DNA from: Flavobacterium branchiarum
GTDB taxonomy: Bacteria; Bacteroidota; Bacteroidia; Flavobacteriales; Flavobacteriaceae
Reading direction: 5' to 3'
Assembly: GCF_030409845.1 (NCBI RefSeq)
Contig: NZ_JAUFQQ010000003.1
Coordinates: 1,984,001-2,048,000 of the forward strand
DNA length: 64,000 nucleotides
Part shown: piece after piece, positions 7,167-16,400 of the stretch
Numbering within the stretch: position 1 is the stretch's first letter
Layout: every line of letters begins with the position of its first letter
Made by a program: the position numbers and the translations under genes
Notes under the pieces: model-generated
The model's input: the letters and a program-made list of their open reading frames with translations, nothing else
What the model was told of the DNA's origin: nothing
Database searches by the model: none

Positions 7167-9551
7167 TTAATTACTTCTATTTCTTTCTTCTTCGTTTCCA
7201 AAATTTCTTTTTGGAGCTTTAACCTTATTGTTTCCTAACATATAATTGAGCGAAATTTTGAAATAGCGATTGCTTGAATACGCAATATAGTTTTGTTGTA
7301 TGCCATTAACCTCTGAAATCATTTTTCTAGGACTAGAATTAAAAATATCAAATACACCTGCAGAAAGGTTTAAATCTTTGTATATTGATTTGTACGTAAA
7401 AGCAATATCTACTGATGATGCCTGCAAATATTTATATATGTTGTCATTATAAGCTGAGTTATACCAAAAATTGATTTCTCCCAGAATTTTTCCTTCTTTA
7501 TCTAGCGTGAAAAGATTATTTATTGAGCCATAAAATTCAAGTCCGTTTTTAACCGTTGCTTTTATATCGTTGTTTGTTTTATCTGAAATCGAATAATTTA
7601 AGAATAGGGTGTTATCTGTTTTCCACCATGAAAAAAGAGGTAATTGATAATTTTCGGTTAAAGCGAAACTATAATTTGTAAAGAAATTTTCGGGACCTAT
7701 TAATTGTTCTTGTGTTTCGGGATTGAGATTAAATACTACACCAAAAGCGTTTGTTTTTTTTGTGAAAGATAATTTGGTGCTTAAATTGTCTTTATAAGTA
7801 TGTGTTAATTCAAAATTATCAATATAAGCAGGCTTTAAATTTGGATTTCCTTGAGATGAGATGTTGCTATTTACAAAATAACGCAAGGGATTTAATGCTG
7901 AATAATCTGGTCTTTGAATCCTTCTTCCGTAATTAAATATATATATGTTTTCGTCATTCTTTTTGTACGATAAAAATAAAGTTGGAAAAAGTTTTAGATA
8001 ATCGTTTTTATCAATTTGGTCTAATTTTTTTGATTCACCTATGGTTTGTGTATATTCAGTTCTTAATCCAAATTGAATTTCAACTTTTGGACTAATCTTT
8101 TTAGTTGCAGTACCATATATTGCCTGAATATTTTCTTGATAATTAAAGTTATCCGAAAGGGTAGGGTCGTAGACAGGAGCTCCTGTTATGAGATCAAAGT
8201 ATATGTTATTATTTTTGGTATTGATAAAACTGATTTTGGTACCATATTGAAAATTGGCAAATTCCGACGGATGCTCAACATCTATTTTTGCGTTATAATT
8301 ATTTATATTTTGGTTTATATTTGAATTATTTGAAAAATCAATATTCAAAAATTCAGAATTTGAATTATACTTTTTTGATAATAAATAACTTTCTAGATCA
8401 TTTGCAAAATTTAAAAAATCTAAGTTAAAAGTTATCTTTTTGCCTGTTGTATCGAGTTTTGTTTCGTAAAACAAATTAAAAGAATGATTTTTTTTGTTTC
8501 CGTTTAAATCTCCTTTAGCAAATAAATAATGGTTGATTTCATTAGAATTATTAAAGATTGAAGTTTTAATATTGTCGTTAATATTCGATTTTGAAAATAC
8601 TGCTGCATATTGAACTCCTATTTTGTTATTCTCATTTAAATCATAATCAAACAAAAATCTTGTTGAGAAGTTATTATCGTTTACTTTCTGAATCGTTTTT
8701 AGCTTAAGCGGATCTTCTTTAAAATCAATTTCAACGCGTTGATCTCTATGTGTATTACCATAATCAAGTCCTGTAATTAAGGAAAGATTGATTTTATCTT
8801 TTCGGTAACTAAAATTATTATTTATTGATTGTTTTCCAAATTTGGCCTGAGTATGAGTTGTTGCAATAGTATTACTCCACGAATTCTTTTTGGATCTTTT
8901 AAAAATGATGTTCACAATACCGCTATTACCTTCGGCTTCATATTTAGAGGATGGATTAGAAATTATTTCAATTTCTTTAATATCAGTTGCAGAGATCGTT
9001 TTTAAGAAATTTTTTAGATCTTCTCCAGTTAGTTGCACCATTTTTCCTTCTACCATTATTTTAACACCACTTTTGCCTAACATTGCAATTTCATCATTCT
9101 TTAAAATCAATCCAGGAGTTCTTTTTAATGCATCAAATCCGTTTCCAATACTTGCTATTGGGCTTTTTTGGACAGAAAAAATAGTTTTATCCAGTTTTCT
9201 CTTTATTAGATTTGTAGAACTTTTAATTACTACTTCTCCCAATACATTCACTTTTCTTTCTAAGGTAATTGTATTGAGTACTACGTTTTCTTTGATTATG
9301 TGTTCAGCTATATGAGGTTCATAATCAACGTGGTTAATTGTAAATACATAAGTTCCTTTGGGAATGATACATTCAAAATAGCCTGCATTATTTGTGGTTA
9401 ATTCTTTGACTATTTCTTTATTATTCTTAGCTATAACGATGTTTGCATTGGTTATCATACCTATGTCATCTTTTATAATTCCATTTATTTTTATTTGTGA
9501 GAAAGAACAAAATGGAAGTAGTATTATAAATATTATGATTATTTTTTTCAT
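7167..9551 (-). CDS. outer-membrane beta-barrel protein, TonB-receptor-like (OMP_b-brl_3 type)
   Basis: This 794-aa protein has a signal peptide (1-19, ending FCSFSQ), an N-terminal CarboxypepD_reg-like domain (residues 20-105, INGIIKDDIGMITNANIVI), a plug-like region with the typical KEIEIISNPSSKYEAEGNSG sentence (around 190-215), and a C-terminal 22-strand-type barrel ending in ISLNYMLGNN. This arrangement is that of the OMP_b-brl_3 or TonB-dependent receptor class. It lacks an obvious TonB box. It shares the plug signature with the receptor at 36040-38439. A sensor kinase lies behind it on the same strand. A role in ligand uptake or sensing is inferred. Confidence 0.85.
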   Translation of the reverse strand: MKKIIIIFIILLPFCSFSQIKINGIIKDDIGMITNANIVIAKNNKEIVKELTTNNAGYFECIIPKGTYVFTINHVDYEPHIAEHIIKENVVLNTITLERKVNVLGEVVIKSSTNLIKRKLDKTIFSVQKSPIASIGNGFDALKRTPGLILKNDEIAMLGKSGVKIMVEGKMVQLTGEDLKNFLKTISATDIKEIEIISNPSSKYEAEGNSGIVNIIFKRSKKNSWSNTIATTHTQAKFGKQSINNNFSYRKDKINLSLITGLDYGNTHRDQRVEIDFKEDPLKLKTIQKVNDNNFSTRFLFDYDLNENNKIGVQYAAVFSKSNINDNIKTSIFNNSNEINHYLFAKGDLNGNKKNHSFNLFYETKLDTTGKKITFNLDFLNFANDLESYLLSKKYNSNSEFLNIDFSNNSNINQNINNYNAKIDVEHPSEFANFQYGTKISFINTKNNNIYFDLITGAPVYDPTLSDNFNYQENIQAIYGTATKKISPKVEIQFGLRTEYTQTIGESKKLDQIDKNDYLKLFPTLFLSYKKNDENIYIFNYGRRIQRPDYSALNPLRYFVNSNISSQGNPNLKPAYIDNFELTHTYKDNLSTKLSFTKKTNAFGVVFNLNPETQEQLIGPENFFTNYSFALTENYQLPLFSWWKTDNTLFLNYSISDKTNNDIKATVKNGLEFYGSINNLFTLDKEGKILGEINFWYNSAYNDNIYKYLQASSVDIAFTYKSIYKDLNLSAGVFDIFNSSPRKMISEVNGIQQNYIAYSSNRYFKISLNYMLGNNKVKAPKRNFGNEEERNRSN

Positions 9552-9660
9552 ATTTAATTTAATTATGTTTTTTCATAATTGCTAATGTGCAATCTAACTG
9601 GTGTTTTTTTGTTTAATGATTACTTTGGAATTCTAATAATTAGTTTGAGCGCTTCAAAAA

Positions 9661-9780
9661 TTACATATACAGTTCTTCTGTTAATAATTTATTTAATTCA
9701 AAAAAAAACTTTGGATTATTTTTTAAAGACGTAATTATAGAATTACGATTTGCAGCTAATTGAATGACTTTTTCTTTCAT
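9661..9780 (-). CDS. 39-aa leader-like peptide ORF
   Basis: The ORF runs from an ATG at 9780 to a TAA at 9661-9663. The product begins MKEKVIQLAANRNSIITSLK and continues NNPKFFFELNKLLTEELYM. A helical stretch containing a DPEL-like NNPKF...EL pattern recalls the leader part of Nif11-type ribosomal peptide precursors, but there is no cysteine- or glycine-rich core. It lies in the gap between the outer-membrane protein and the sensor kinase and on the same strand as both. The call is tentative; the in-frame length alone could be chance. Confidence 0.35.
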   Translation of the reverse strand: MKEKVIQLAANRNSIITSLKNNPKFFFELNKLLTEELYM

Positions 9781-10229
9781 AGGTATCTGATTTATTTAAC
9801 ACTATTAAAATCTATTTTATTTGTGGTTGCGGTTGATCAATAGATTTTTTTCAAAAATAGGAGTGTAATCAGCCTGTAGATTACGGAGTTTTTACAAAAT
9901 AATTACGGACTATCTAACCGAATAAATAATTATCTAGGAGTATATGCTTTACTAAAAGCTAAAATTGAAGTGAGGGTGCAATTATTTGGATTCTTAAAAT
10001 GTAATTGCAAAAGAATATTTTTAAGGTACAAATGAGACATTCTGAAGGTGTCCAATTTTAAAATAAAATATAATAGGAGCAGTAGATTTCTTATTTATAA
10101 GAGAATCCAAATATTTTTTGCGTGAAGTTGGTATTGTTTTGTCTATCAATTTTTTTTGAAGCCCGAAAAGATGGCATTTAGCACATGGTTTCGCTAGCTA
10201 ACATAACTTGGGTTGAAAATTATAAATGG
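9781..10229. other. intergenic stretch, inverted repeat of unclear role
   Basis: About 450 nt with no convincing ORF. One 10-bp inverted repeat is present: atttggattc (9984-9993) and its complement at 10103-10112, about 110 nt apart. A TATTTTTG element on the minus strand (9852-9859) could serve the 39-aa ORF. Confidence 0.45.
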
Positions 10230-12257
10230 CTATTCTAATGTATCTATAGCTATAGTATCGAGATTAAAAAGTACCGTTATTTCAGTCCCATTATCTATTT
10301 CAGATTTTATTTTGAATTTACCTTTTAAAGAATCAGTTCTTTCCTTCATGTTGTTTATTCCAATACCAGTTTTCGAAGTTTTAATATCAAAACCTTTCCC
10401 ATCGTCAATAATAGTTAACTTCAAGAAATTGCTTTTTGCTTTTTGAATTCTAACCTCGCAATTAGCCGCATTTGCATATCTATTTACATTTAAAATGGCT
10501 TCTTGTATTATTCGATATAGATTAATTTTATAGCTATTTTGAATCGTTTTCCAATCTATAGAATGATCAACAACGTATTTAAATTTAGTTTGGCTAATAT
10601 CTGTTTGGTTATTAATAAGATTCAATAATAAGGTATTAAAATTATTTCCTTCAAAAAAAGAATTTAGGTTTAATTCATGAGATATCATCCTAATTTCATT
10701 TTCTACATTTTGTAATTCGGCAATATAATCTTTACGTTTTTCAACCGTTTCGGTATCTATTTTGCTATTATAAAAGCCTAAATTCATTCGAATTCCATAA
10801 ATTTTATTCATTACTCCATCATGTAACTCTTTTGCTATTTTAGTCTTTTCATTTTCTCTTGCAATATTTATTTTTTCTGCTTGTTCAATAAGCAATAAAT
10901 AGATTTCTTCATTTGTTTTTTTCTCTTTTATTAAGAACTGTAATTCCTTGTTCTTGAATTTTAAATATCTGAAAATTAAAACACTTACTAATAAAAGGAG
11001 TACTACAAATGAGCCAATTAATAAGTAAAGATTTTTTTTTGTTAGAACTTTATTTTCGTCCTCAATTCTTGAAGTTTCATATTCTATTCTCGCATATTTA
11101 TTATGTGCATTTTTTTGTACTGTATTTATACTGTCACTCAGATTGATATATTTATTGGTATAATAAGTTCTGTTTTTTTTATCTATATCAGAGAGTAATT
11201 TTGAAGACGTTAAAATTTCGGTGCCATTCTTAATTTTTATTGCTAATTTATTTGCTTCTTTAAGTATTTCAATTGCTTTAAGTGTGTCTTTTTGTGTTAG
11301 AAAATATTTACCAATATTAATTTTTTTATATAAAATATCCGATTCATCACCGATTTTTTCTGCTATTTTTTCTGCTTTTAATAACATCGGATAGACATTG
11401 TCATATTGTCCGTTCTTCATTTTAGAATAGGCAAGATTACTAAGCGTAGCAGCATAAATTATAGGCGATTTTTCTTCTAAATCTTTTGTAAGTATACTTT
11501 GTAGTTTTTGTATAGACTTTGAATATTCTCCTTTTAAATCATATAGATTACAAATGTTAATAGTAGAAGCAACATAATATTTATTTATTACGTTTTTGTC
11601 TATATTGCTAAGTTTCATCATTTCTAATTTATCTAAAGCTATTTGGTGGTACACTAATGCCTTGTCATAATTTGCTAATTTTTCTAAACAATTCCCTAAT
11701 AATGCATTACATGAATAAATTAAACTTAGGTCTTTAGAGTTTTTTAAAAACTTTAATGCTTTAGAAATTTCAACTTCACATTCGATATAATTTCCATCAA
11801 AAAATAAGACATAGGCTTTACTAAATAGCATCCTTGCCGTATTATCATAATCAGTTAACTTATAATATATTTTTTCTGCTTGTAGATAATAATAATAAGC
11901 ACTGTCTTTTTTGGAACTTCTATACGAGTCACCTATAAAGTATAATGCTTTTGCCATTCTAGTACTATCATTGGCTTGTGTAGATAATTCAAGCGCTTTT
12001 AAACTTGGAGGTAAAGATTTTTCTAGCTTATTAAGATTATAATATCCGTTAGAGATACTAAGATAGAGATTGCGAACTACCGAATCATTCTTTTTTATTT
12101 TTAATAGATCTAGAATCGAATCTAAATATTGCTCTTTCTTGTTTTCAGATAGATTATCGATGTTGATTTTATTAAATAAAACATTTTCTTTTTTTTTACA
12201 TGAAAAAAAAGAAAGAATTAGAAACAAACAAACTAATATTCTGGAAAGAGTCTTCAA
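10230..12257 (-). CDS. TPR sensor histidine kinase (HisKA_3 type)
   Basis: This 675-aa protein starts with an export signal that may be a lipobox (LSFFSCKKK, C20), followed by about ten TPR-like repeats (residues 45-380) that would lie outside the inner membrane. A transmembrane helix (LLIGSFVVLLLLVSVLIF, near 405-425) leads to a short coiled coil and a HisKA_3 dimerisation domain with the phospho-acceptor H479 in KELHDGVMNKI. The HATPase domain at the end has the G-box DDGKGFD and TGIGINNMKER. This architecture is common in Bacteroidetes for NarL/LuxR-type partners. The divergent response regulator at 12454 is the probable partner. The signal sensed is unknown. Confidence 0.9.
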   Translation of the reverse strand: MKTLSRILVCLFLILSFFSCKKKENVLFNKINIDNLSENKKEQYLDSILDLLKIKKNDSVVRNLYLSISNGYYNLNKLEKSLPPSLKALELSTQANDSTRMAKALYFIGDSYRSSKKDSAYYYYLQAEKIYYKLTDYDNTARMLFSKAYVLFFDGNYIECEVEISKALKFLKNSKDLSLIYSCNALLGNCLEKLANYDKALVYHQIALDKLEMMKLSNIDKNVINKYYVASTINICNLYDLKGEYSKSIQKLQSILTKDLEEKSPIIYAATLSNLAYSKMKNGQYDNVYPMLLKAEKIAEKIGDESDILYKKINIGKYFLTQKDTLKAIEILKEANKLAIKIKNGTEILTSSKLLSDIDKKNRTYYTNKYINLSDSINTVQKNAHNKYARIEYETSRIEDENKVLTKKNLYLLIGSFVVLLLLVSVLIFRYLKFKNKELQFLIKEKKTNEEIYLLLIEQAEKINIARENEKTKIAKELHDGVMNKIYGIRMNLGFYNSKIDTETVEKRKDYIAELQNVENEIRMISHELNLNSFFEGNNFNTLLLNLINNQTDISQTKFKYVVDHSIDWKTIQNSYKINLYRIIQEAILNVNRYANAANCEVRIQKAKSNFLKLTIIDDGKGFDIKTSKTGIGINNMKERTDSLKGKFKIKSEIDNGTEITVLFNLDTIAIDTLE

Positions 12258-12282
12258 TGTTGAATTACTTTTTATATAGTTT

Positions 12283-12290
12283 CAAATATA
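12283..12290 (-). promoter_or_regulatory. -7 element of the TPR kinase gene
   Basis: On the minus strand this reads TATATTTG, matching TAnnTTTG, 25 nt before the ATG at 12257. No clear -33 TTG box was found. Confidence 0.5.
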
Positions 12291-12423
12291 CTGTTTTTGG
12301 AATATAGTAGACTAGGCGTTTTATTTCTTATTTCATATAATTTTATTGTCAGACTTTGACTTAATTAATTGTCATTTTGAGAAAAGGATTTTTAAAATTT
12401 TACGGAAAGTCCATAACATTTAT

Positions 12424-12431
12424 TAGATTTG
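12424..12431 (+). promoter_or_regulatory. -7 element of the response regulator gene
   Basis: TAGATTTG matches TAnnTTTG and lies 22 nt before the ATG at 12454. Together with the element at 12283-12290 it defines a divergent promoter region of about 195 nt. Confidence 0.5.
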
Positions 12432-12453
12432 TTTAATATAGAATCGACCAAAT

Positions 12454-13122
12454 ATGAATCTTACTGTTTTGATTATTGAAGATCACCCAATGACTGTAGA
12501 TAGTTATATCAACCTTTTATCAGATCAAGAGTTTCATGAAAATCTGCCTACTTTTATAAAAAGTTACAATTGCGAAGATGCGTTTAATAAAATTACTTTA
12601 CATGAGAAGCTAAACACGCCCATTGATTTTGTTCTACTCGATATTAATATGCCTCCTTACAAGGAATTAAACATTAATAGCGGTATTGATTTAGCATTTC
12701 TTATAAGAAAGAAATTCATTAATTGTAAAATCGTTCTTCTTACCATGAGGAGTGAACCGTTAATAGTGGATAAAATTATAAAAGAAATTAAACCAGAGGG
12801 TTTTATATCAAAAAGCGATATCAATTTTGAATTATTCCCTGTATTGTGCAAAAAGATTCTTGACGGGGAAATTTTTAGAAGCAAGACTATAATTGAATCT
12901 CAAAGAGAAGTATTTAAGAAAAATATTAATTGGGATAATCATGACAATCAAATCTTAATACTAATTTCTGAGGGTATTAAAACAGCCCATCTTCCAGAGC
13001 ATATTCCTTTATCTATGAGTGCGATAGAAAAAAGAAAAGCAAGCATAAAAGACCAACTTTTAAAAGGGAAGGGAAGCGATAAAGATTTAATTGAAAAAGC
13101 AAAACAATTAGGCCTTCTATAA
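12454..13122 (+). CDS. response regulator, REC plus LuxR-like HTH
   Basis: This 222-aa protein has a receiver domain with the acid pocket E9-D10, phospho-acceptor D63 (LLDINMPP), the T of LLTMRS and the lysine of GFISKSD. The C-terminal part (about 155-222) carries a winged or LuxR-like HTH that has diverged (LISEGIKTAHLPEHIPLSMS, then AIEKRKASIKDQL). The gene is divergent from the TPR sensor kinase, with 196 nt between starts, which makes them a cognate pair by position. The targets probably include the outer-membrane protein gene next to the kinase. That is inference. Confidence 0.9.
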   Translation: MNLTVLIIEDHPMTVDSYINLLSDQEFHENLPTFIKSYNCEDAFNKITLHEKLNTPIDFVLLDINMPPYKELNINSGIDLAFLIRKKFINCKIVLLTMRSEPLIVDKIIKEIKPEGFISKSDINFELFPVLCKKILDGEIFRSKTIIESQREVFKKNINWDNHDNQILILISEGIKTAHLPEHIPLSMSAIEKRKASIKDQLLKGKGSDKDLIEKAKQLGLL

Positions 13123-13663
13123 AGCGAATTGTTTACTATGTCTTTCTTTAAAAGGATTATTTTTGAATGTTAGTAGCTTCATAGCAATTCAAAATACGCT
13201 TTTATAGGCTGTTTTACAAAGGGTAAACAATGTTGGTTATGGATTTTATAACTGATTCTTTATTTAATTATATTTTATTGTTATTCTCTTTCAATACGTT
13301 AGAGATTTAAAATGTCTTATTGTTAAATTAACATTACTACACATATAATTTAATACTATATTTTCTTAATAACTGAGTTTTATTCATAAATGTTTTTATA
13401 GATTTGCTGTGTTTTTATTTAACAGTTTTTGCTTCGTCAAATTTTAGATATGATAACCAATTATTCTTTTATTTAGTCATTTATACATTAATCCCCATGA
13501 AGTTTTTTTACTTTATAGTCAATATAAATGGCACTATATCACTCCAAAAAAGAATTTACTACAACTGTTTTTCAATTTTTAAAAAATGCAACACAAACTT
13601 GTTATTTGAAAACACACATTAAAAATTTTACTCCAAATTAAATTATAACTGTAACTAAATCCC
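13123..13663. other. intergenic stretch upstream of the Ppx/GppA-like gene
   Basis: About 540 nt, AT-rich. A short 72-codon frame within it has a composition unlike a gene and was set aside. TAGATTTG at 13399-13406 is a possible -7 element, which would give a leader of about 250 nt for the gene at 13664. Confidence 0.4.
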
Positions 13664-14761
13664 ATGCTCAACAAACACACAACACAAATTTTAATTTTTA
13701 CCCTTTTTAGTTTATTTTTTTCCATTAATTCATTTTCTCAAAAAAACGTTTATGCCGGAATAGAAATCGGTCGCAGAACAATAAAAGTTACCGTAGTAGA
13801 GGTAAATAATATTAAGAAAGCCGATTATAAGATTGTTCACTACGTAAATGAAGAAGGATTTAATTTTGCTAAAAACATTACTGCTACAGGCGAACTTACT
13901 CAGGAAGATATTAACAAAGCTAGCAGCATCGTTTTTAATCATTTATCACAAATCAGAGTTAAGTTCAATATTAAGGAAGAGAATATCTTTTTAGTCGCTT
14001 CTTCAGTTTTTGCATCAGCTCGTAACCTTGATGTCTTAAAAAATAAAATTTCTGCTCTAACCAACAAAAATCTAGATGTTATAAATATAAGTGAAGAAAC
14101 TAGAATACTAGTTAAGGGAGCTATTCCTCCTGTTGATTATCCTAATGCGTTATTACTTGATATTGGTGCTGTAAGTACAAAAGGTGGATATATCGAAGAG
14201 CACGGAGATAATAAAGTAGAGTTTTTGCCTTTAGAGCTTGATTTTGGTACAATGACACTTACTGATGCAGTAAAAAAGACTGTAGCAAATCAAAAAGAAG
14301 CAAGTGATATGGCAGTATATCAAGAAAAGTCTTTTGATTATAACACTGTTCTACGTAAGAAGGTAAAAGAAATGCTTGACTCAAATCCTCTTTTGCAAAA
14401 GAAAGATAAAATTTACTTATCTGGTGGAGCTGTTTGGGCTTTTACAACTCTTTACTTTGATGAAAATACAAAAGACCATTATATTCCTTTTAATCTAGAA
14501 GATATTATGAATTATGATGCTGTATTAAAGAACAACTTCAATAAATATAGCAATCTTTCTAAAACGGTCAAAGAAGCTGCTAAAGTTTTAACTATATACG
14601 ATCAAAAATATCTAATTTCTGCTAACAATATATTATTGACTCTTGTAGAAGGTATTCCAGATTCAGACAAAAAGAAAATATACTTTGTTAAAGAAGGGCC
14701 AATTACTTGGCTAATCTCATACATTGCAGATCGTTCTAAAAAGATTAATACTAATTTTTAA
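13664..14761 (+). CDS. exported Ppx/GppA-fold phosphatase-like protein
   Basis: This 365-aa protein has an N-terminal signal peptide (residues 1-26, hydrophobic IFTLFSLFFSINSFS, then Q) followed by a Ppx/GppA-type actin/hexokinase fold. The first phosphate loop is GIEIGRRTIKVTVVEV (about 32-47). The second domain begins at VINISEETRILVKGA, a match to the SGxEEAxLxYxGV element, then LLLDIGAVSTKGG (the D-I-G-x-x-S/T loop), and the C-terminal lobe has IYLSGGAVWAF. Ppx/GppA enzymes normally work in the cytoplasm on polyphosphate or pppGpp; an export signal here is unusual. Substrate and activity are unknown. A terminator follows. Confidence 0.7.
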   Translation: MLNKHTTQILIFTLFSLFFSINSFSQKNVYAGIEIGRRTIKVTVVEVNNIKKADYKIVHYVNEEGFNFAKNITATGELTQEDINKASSIVFNHLSQIRVKFNIKEENIFLVASSVFASARNLDVLKNKISALTNKNLDVINISEETRILVKGAIPPVDYPNALLLDIGAVSTKGGYIEEHGDNKVEFLPLELDFGTMTLTDAVKKTVANQKEASDMAVYQEKSFDYNTVLRKKVKEMLDSNPLLQKKDKIYLSGGAVWAFTTLYFDENTKDHYIPFNLEDIMNYDAVLKNNFNKYSNLSKTVKEAAKVLTIYDQKYLISANNILLTLVEGIPDSDKKKIYFVKEGPITWLISYIADRSKKINTNF

Positions 14762-14827
14762 AGTATTTCTGCTTTAGTGTTCTTGCAAAGCCTATTTGTT
14801 TTGCTGTATTAAAGAACGGTATAATAC

Positions 14828-14858
14828 AAAAGCCTCAGACAAATCTGGGGCTTTTTTT
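14828..14858 (+). terminator. terminator after the Ppx/GppA-like gene
   Basis: Stem aaagcctcaga (14828-14838) pairs with tctggggcttt (14844-14854), with one G-U pair, then a T run to 14858. Confidence 0.8.
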
Positions 14859-15086
14859 GTAAGATAAAAAAGCAATATATTTGATATGGATAATACAAGA
14901 AGTGATAAGTACGTTTTACTAAAATTTTGTCAAACTGCTAAATGGTTTATTTAAAATAAAAGAGTTGAGAATATAAAAACTTAAAAAAAATAAACGGACT
15001 GATCTGTAAACTAGGTTGGTTCATTGATAAACTCTAAAACTTTAACAGGTCTAAAAAAAGCATATAATCCAAAAAAATACAATATA

Positions 15087-15440
15087 ATGATAGAATATCT
15101 TTTCTTTTACTTAGGACTTTCGTTTATCACTATCCACGAAATGGATGCAATACGATGCAGAGAATGGAGAATTTTTCCAGGGCTTTCGTCGCTCAATGAC
15201 AAGTTAGGATATTTAATATTTGTTTTTGTACATATTCCATTGTTCTTTTTTATTTATTGGCAACTAACATATAGTCAAGATATAGAAAAGTTTATTACAA
15301 GTTTTGATGTCTTTATGATTGTACATGTAGGACTTCATATTCTTTTTTTAAGACATAAAAACAATGAGTTCAAAGATTGGATTTCTTGGACAATAATAAC
15401 TGGAGCAGGTTTATGTGGATTAATTGATTTAATAATCTAG
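15087..15440 (+). CDS. small membrane protein, DUF6713-like
   Basis: This 117-aa protein is read from the ATG at 15087. A TTG 21 codons upstream could extend it, but the inner start gives a clean first membrane segment (EYLFFYLGLSFITIHEMDAI). The motif HEMDAIRCREWRIFP is the hallmark of a small membrane family (DUF6713) with several helices (here also IFVFVHIPLFFFIYW, FMIVHVGLHILF and a last one after DWISW). Its function is unknown. It is monocistronic, convergent with the AraC gene. Confidence 0.75.
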   Translation: MIEYLFFYLGLSFITIHEMDAIRCREWRIFPGLSSLNDKLGYLIFVFVHIPLFFFIYWQLTYSQDIEKFITSFDVFMIVHVGLHILFLRHKNNEFKDWISWTIITGAGLCGLIDLII

Positions 15441-15483
15441 TATTTCAAATTCAACTTTTTTGTCACTTTGATTTATAGTCTTA

Positions 15484-16317
15484 TTAAGAATTCAATCCAA
15501 CTCTATAGGCTTTAAGACTGAGTTCTTTGTGGCGTTTGAAAAATTTATTGATATGGCTTTCATCAGCAAATCCAAATTCATCTGCTATTTCATGTACTCT
15601 CTTGTCACTAAAACGTAGTCTATGCTCTATTAATCGAATCCGATAAGCAGAGATATATTCTTGTATTGATTCATTGCATTGTTTGCGGAAATAACTCCCG
15701 AGGTAAGTAGGTGATAAACCAAATTTTTCTGCCATTACAGCAACTTTTAGAAATTCTGGTTGTCGTATATACTCTTGAATGTAATCTAAGATTTGTAATA
15801 TTCTAATATCTGTATTTGGAGATAGGTGAAGAGGTTTTATTACTGCAATGTTTCTCGCGGCAATTACAATAATAGCATTTACCAAATGTCTTATTAGATC
15901 TTCGTTGTACATAGTATGATGCGCAGTTGCCTGCTGTAGATTTTGCATCAGTAAAGCGATCATTTGCTTATCATCACCATTGACAAGCACTGAACCTGAT
16001 AAATGAGAGGCGTGATACAAAAGACATTCAATATGATCGATACTCTTCCATTGATATTCTCTGATATAGCTTTCGCTAAAGTGAATTACCATAAACTCAC
16101 TAGTGCTTTTTATGTCAAATTCATGTGAGTCATTAGGCGTTATTAAAAATAGATCTCCTACAAGGTAAGGAAACGTATTGCCAGTGACTGTATGATTTCC
16201 AGTTCCTGATATGACATAAACCAATTCAAAAAAATTGAACAGTCTGTCACGTAAAGGACATTCGTCTACTTTCTCGTAGTACACTTCAAGGGATTGATGG
16301 ATATTTTCTCTTGCCAT
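15484..16317 (-). CDS. AraC-family transcriptional regulator
   Basis: This 277-aa protein (from the ATG at 16317) has an N-terminal cupin-like ligand-binding domain (about 15-130; GTGNHTVTGNTFPYLVGDLF, SHEF) and a C-terminal AraC double HTH (about 175-275; FGLSPTYLGSYFRKQCNESI, then IADEFGFADESHINKFFKRH). An upstream ATG at 16338 was rejected because the best -7 element (16322-16329) lies between the two. It is divergent from the esterase/oxidoreductase operon and presumably controls it in response to a small molecule. The effector is unknown. Confidence 0.9.
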   Translation of the reverse strand: MARENIHQSLEVYYEKVDECPLRDRLFNFFELVYVISGTGNHTVTGNTFPYLVGDLFLITPNDSHEFDIKSTSEFMVIHFSESYIREYQWKSIDHIECLLYHASHLSGSVLVNGDDKQMIALLMQNLQQATAHHTMYNEDLIRHLVNAIIVIAARNIAVIKPLHLSPNTDIRILQILDYIQEYIRQPEFLKVAVMAEKFGLSPTYLGSYFRKQCNESIQEYISAYRIRLIEHRLRFSDKRVHEIADEFGFADESHINKFFKRHKELSLKAYRVGLNS

Positions 16318-16321
16318 ACGG

Positions 16322-16329
16322 CAAATATA
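16322..16329 (-). promoter_or_regulatory. -7 element of the AraC gene
   Basis: On the minus strand this reads TATATTTG, matching TAnnTTTG, and ends 4 nt before the ATG at 16317. Transcription would start near the ATG, giving a leaderless or nearly leaderless mRNA and favouring the inner start. Confidence 0.5.
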
Positions 16330-16375
16330 CCTAAACAAGCTTTAATTGTACCTGTTTTAAGTGTTTTTACCAGTC

Positions 16376-16383
16376 TATTTTTG
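16376..16383 (+). promoter_or_regulatory. -7 element of the esterase operon
   Basis: TATTTTTG matches TAnnTTTG and lies 17 nt before the ATG at 16401. The two divergent elements here are less than 60 nt apart, suitable for control by a single AraC dimer. Confidence 0.5.
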
Positions 16384-16400
16384 CTGTAATAAAAATAAAT

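Noticed and set aside
13404..13622. A 72-codon plus-strand frame in the gap before the Ppx/GppA-like gene
   Set aside because: Composition is a low-complexity F/Y/N mixture from AT-rich DNA, with no signal peptide or motif; probably chance.
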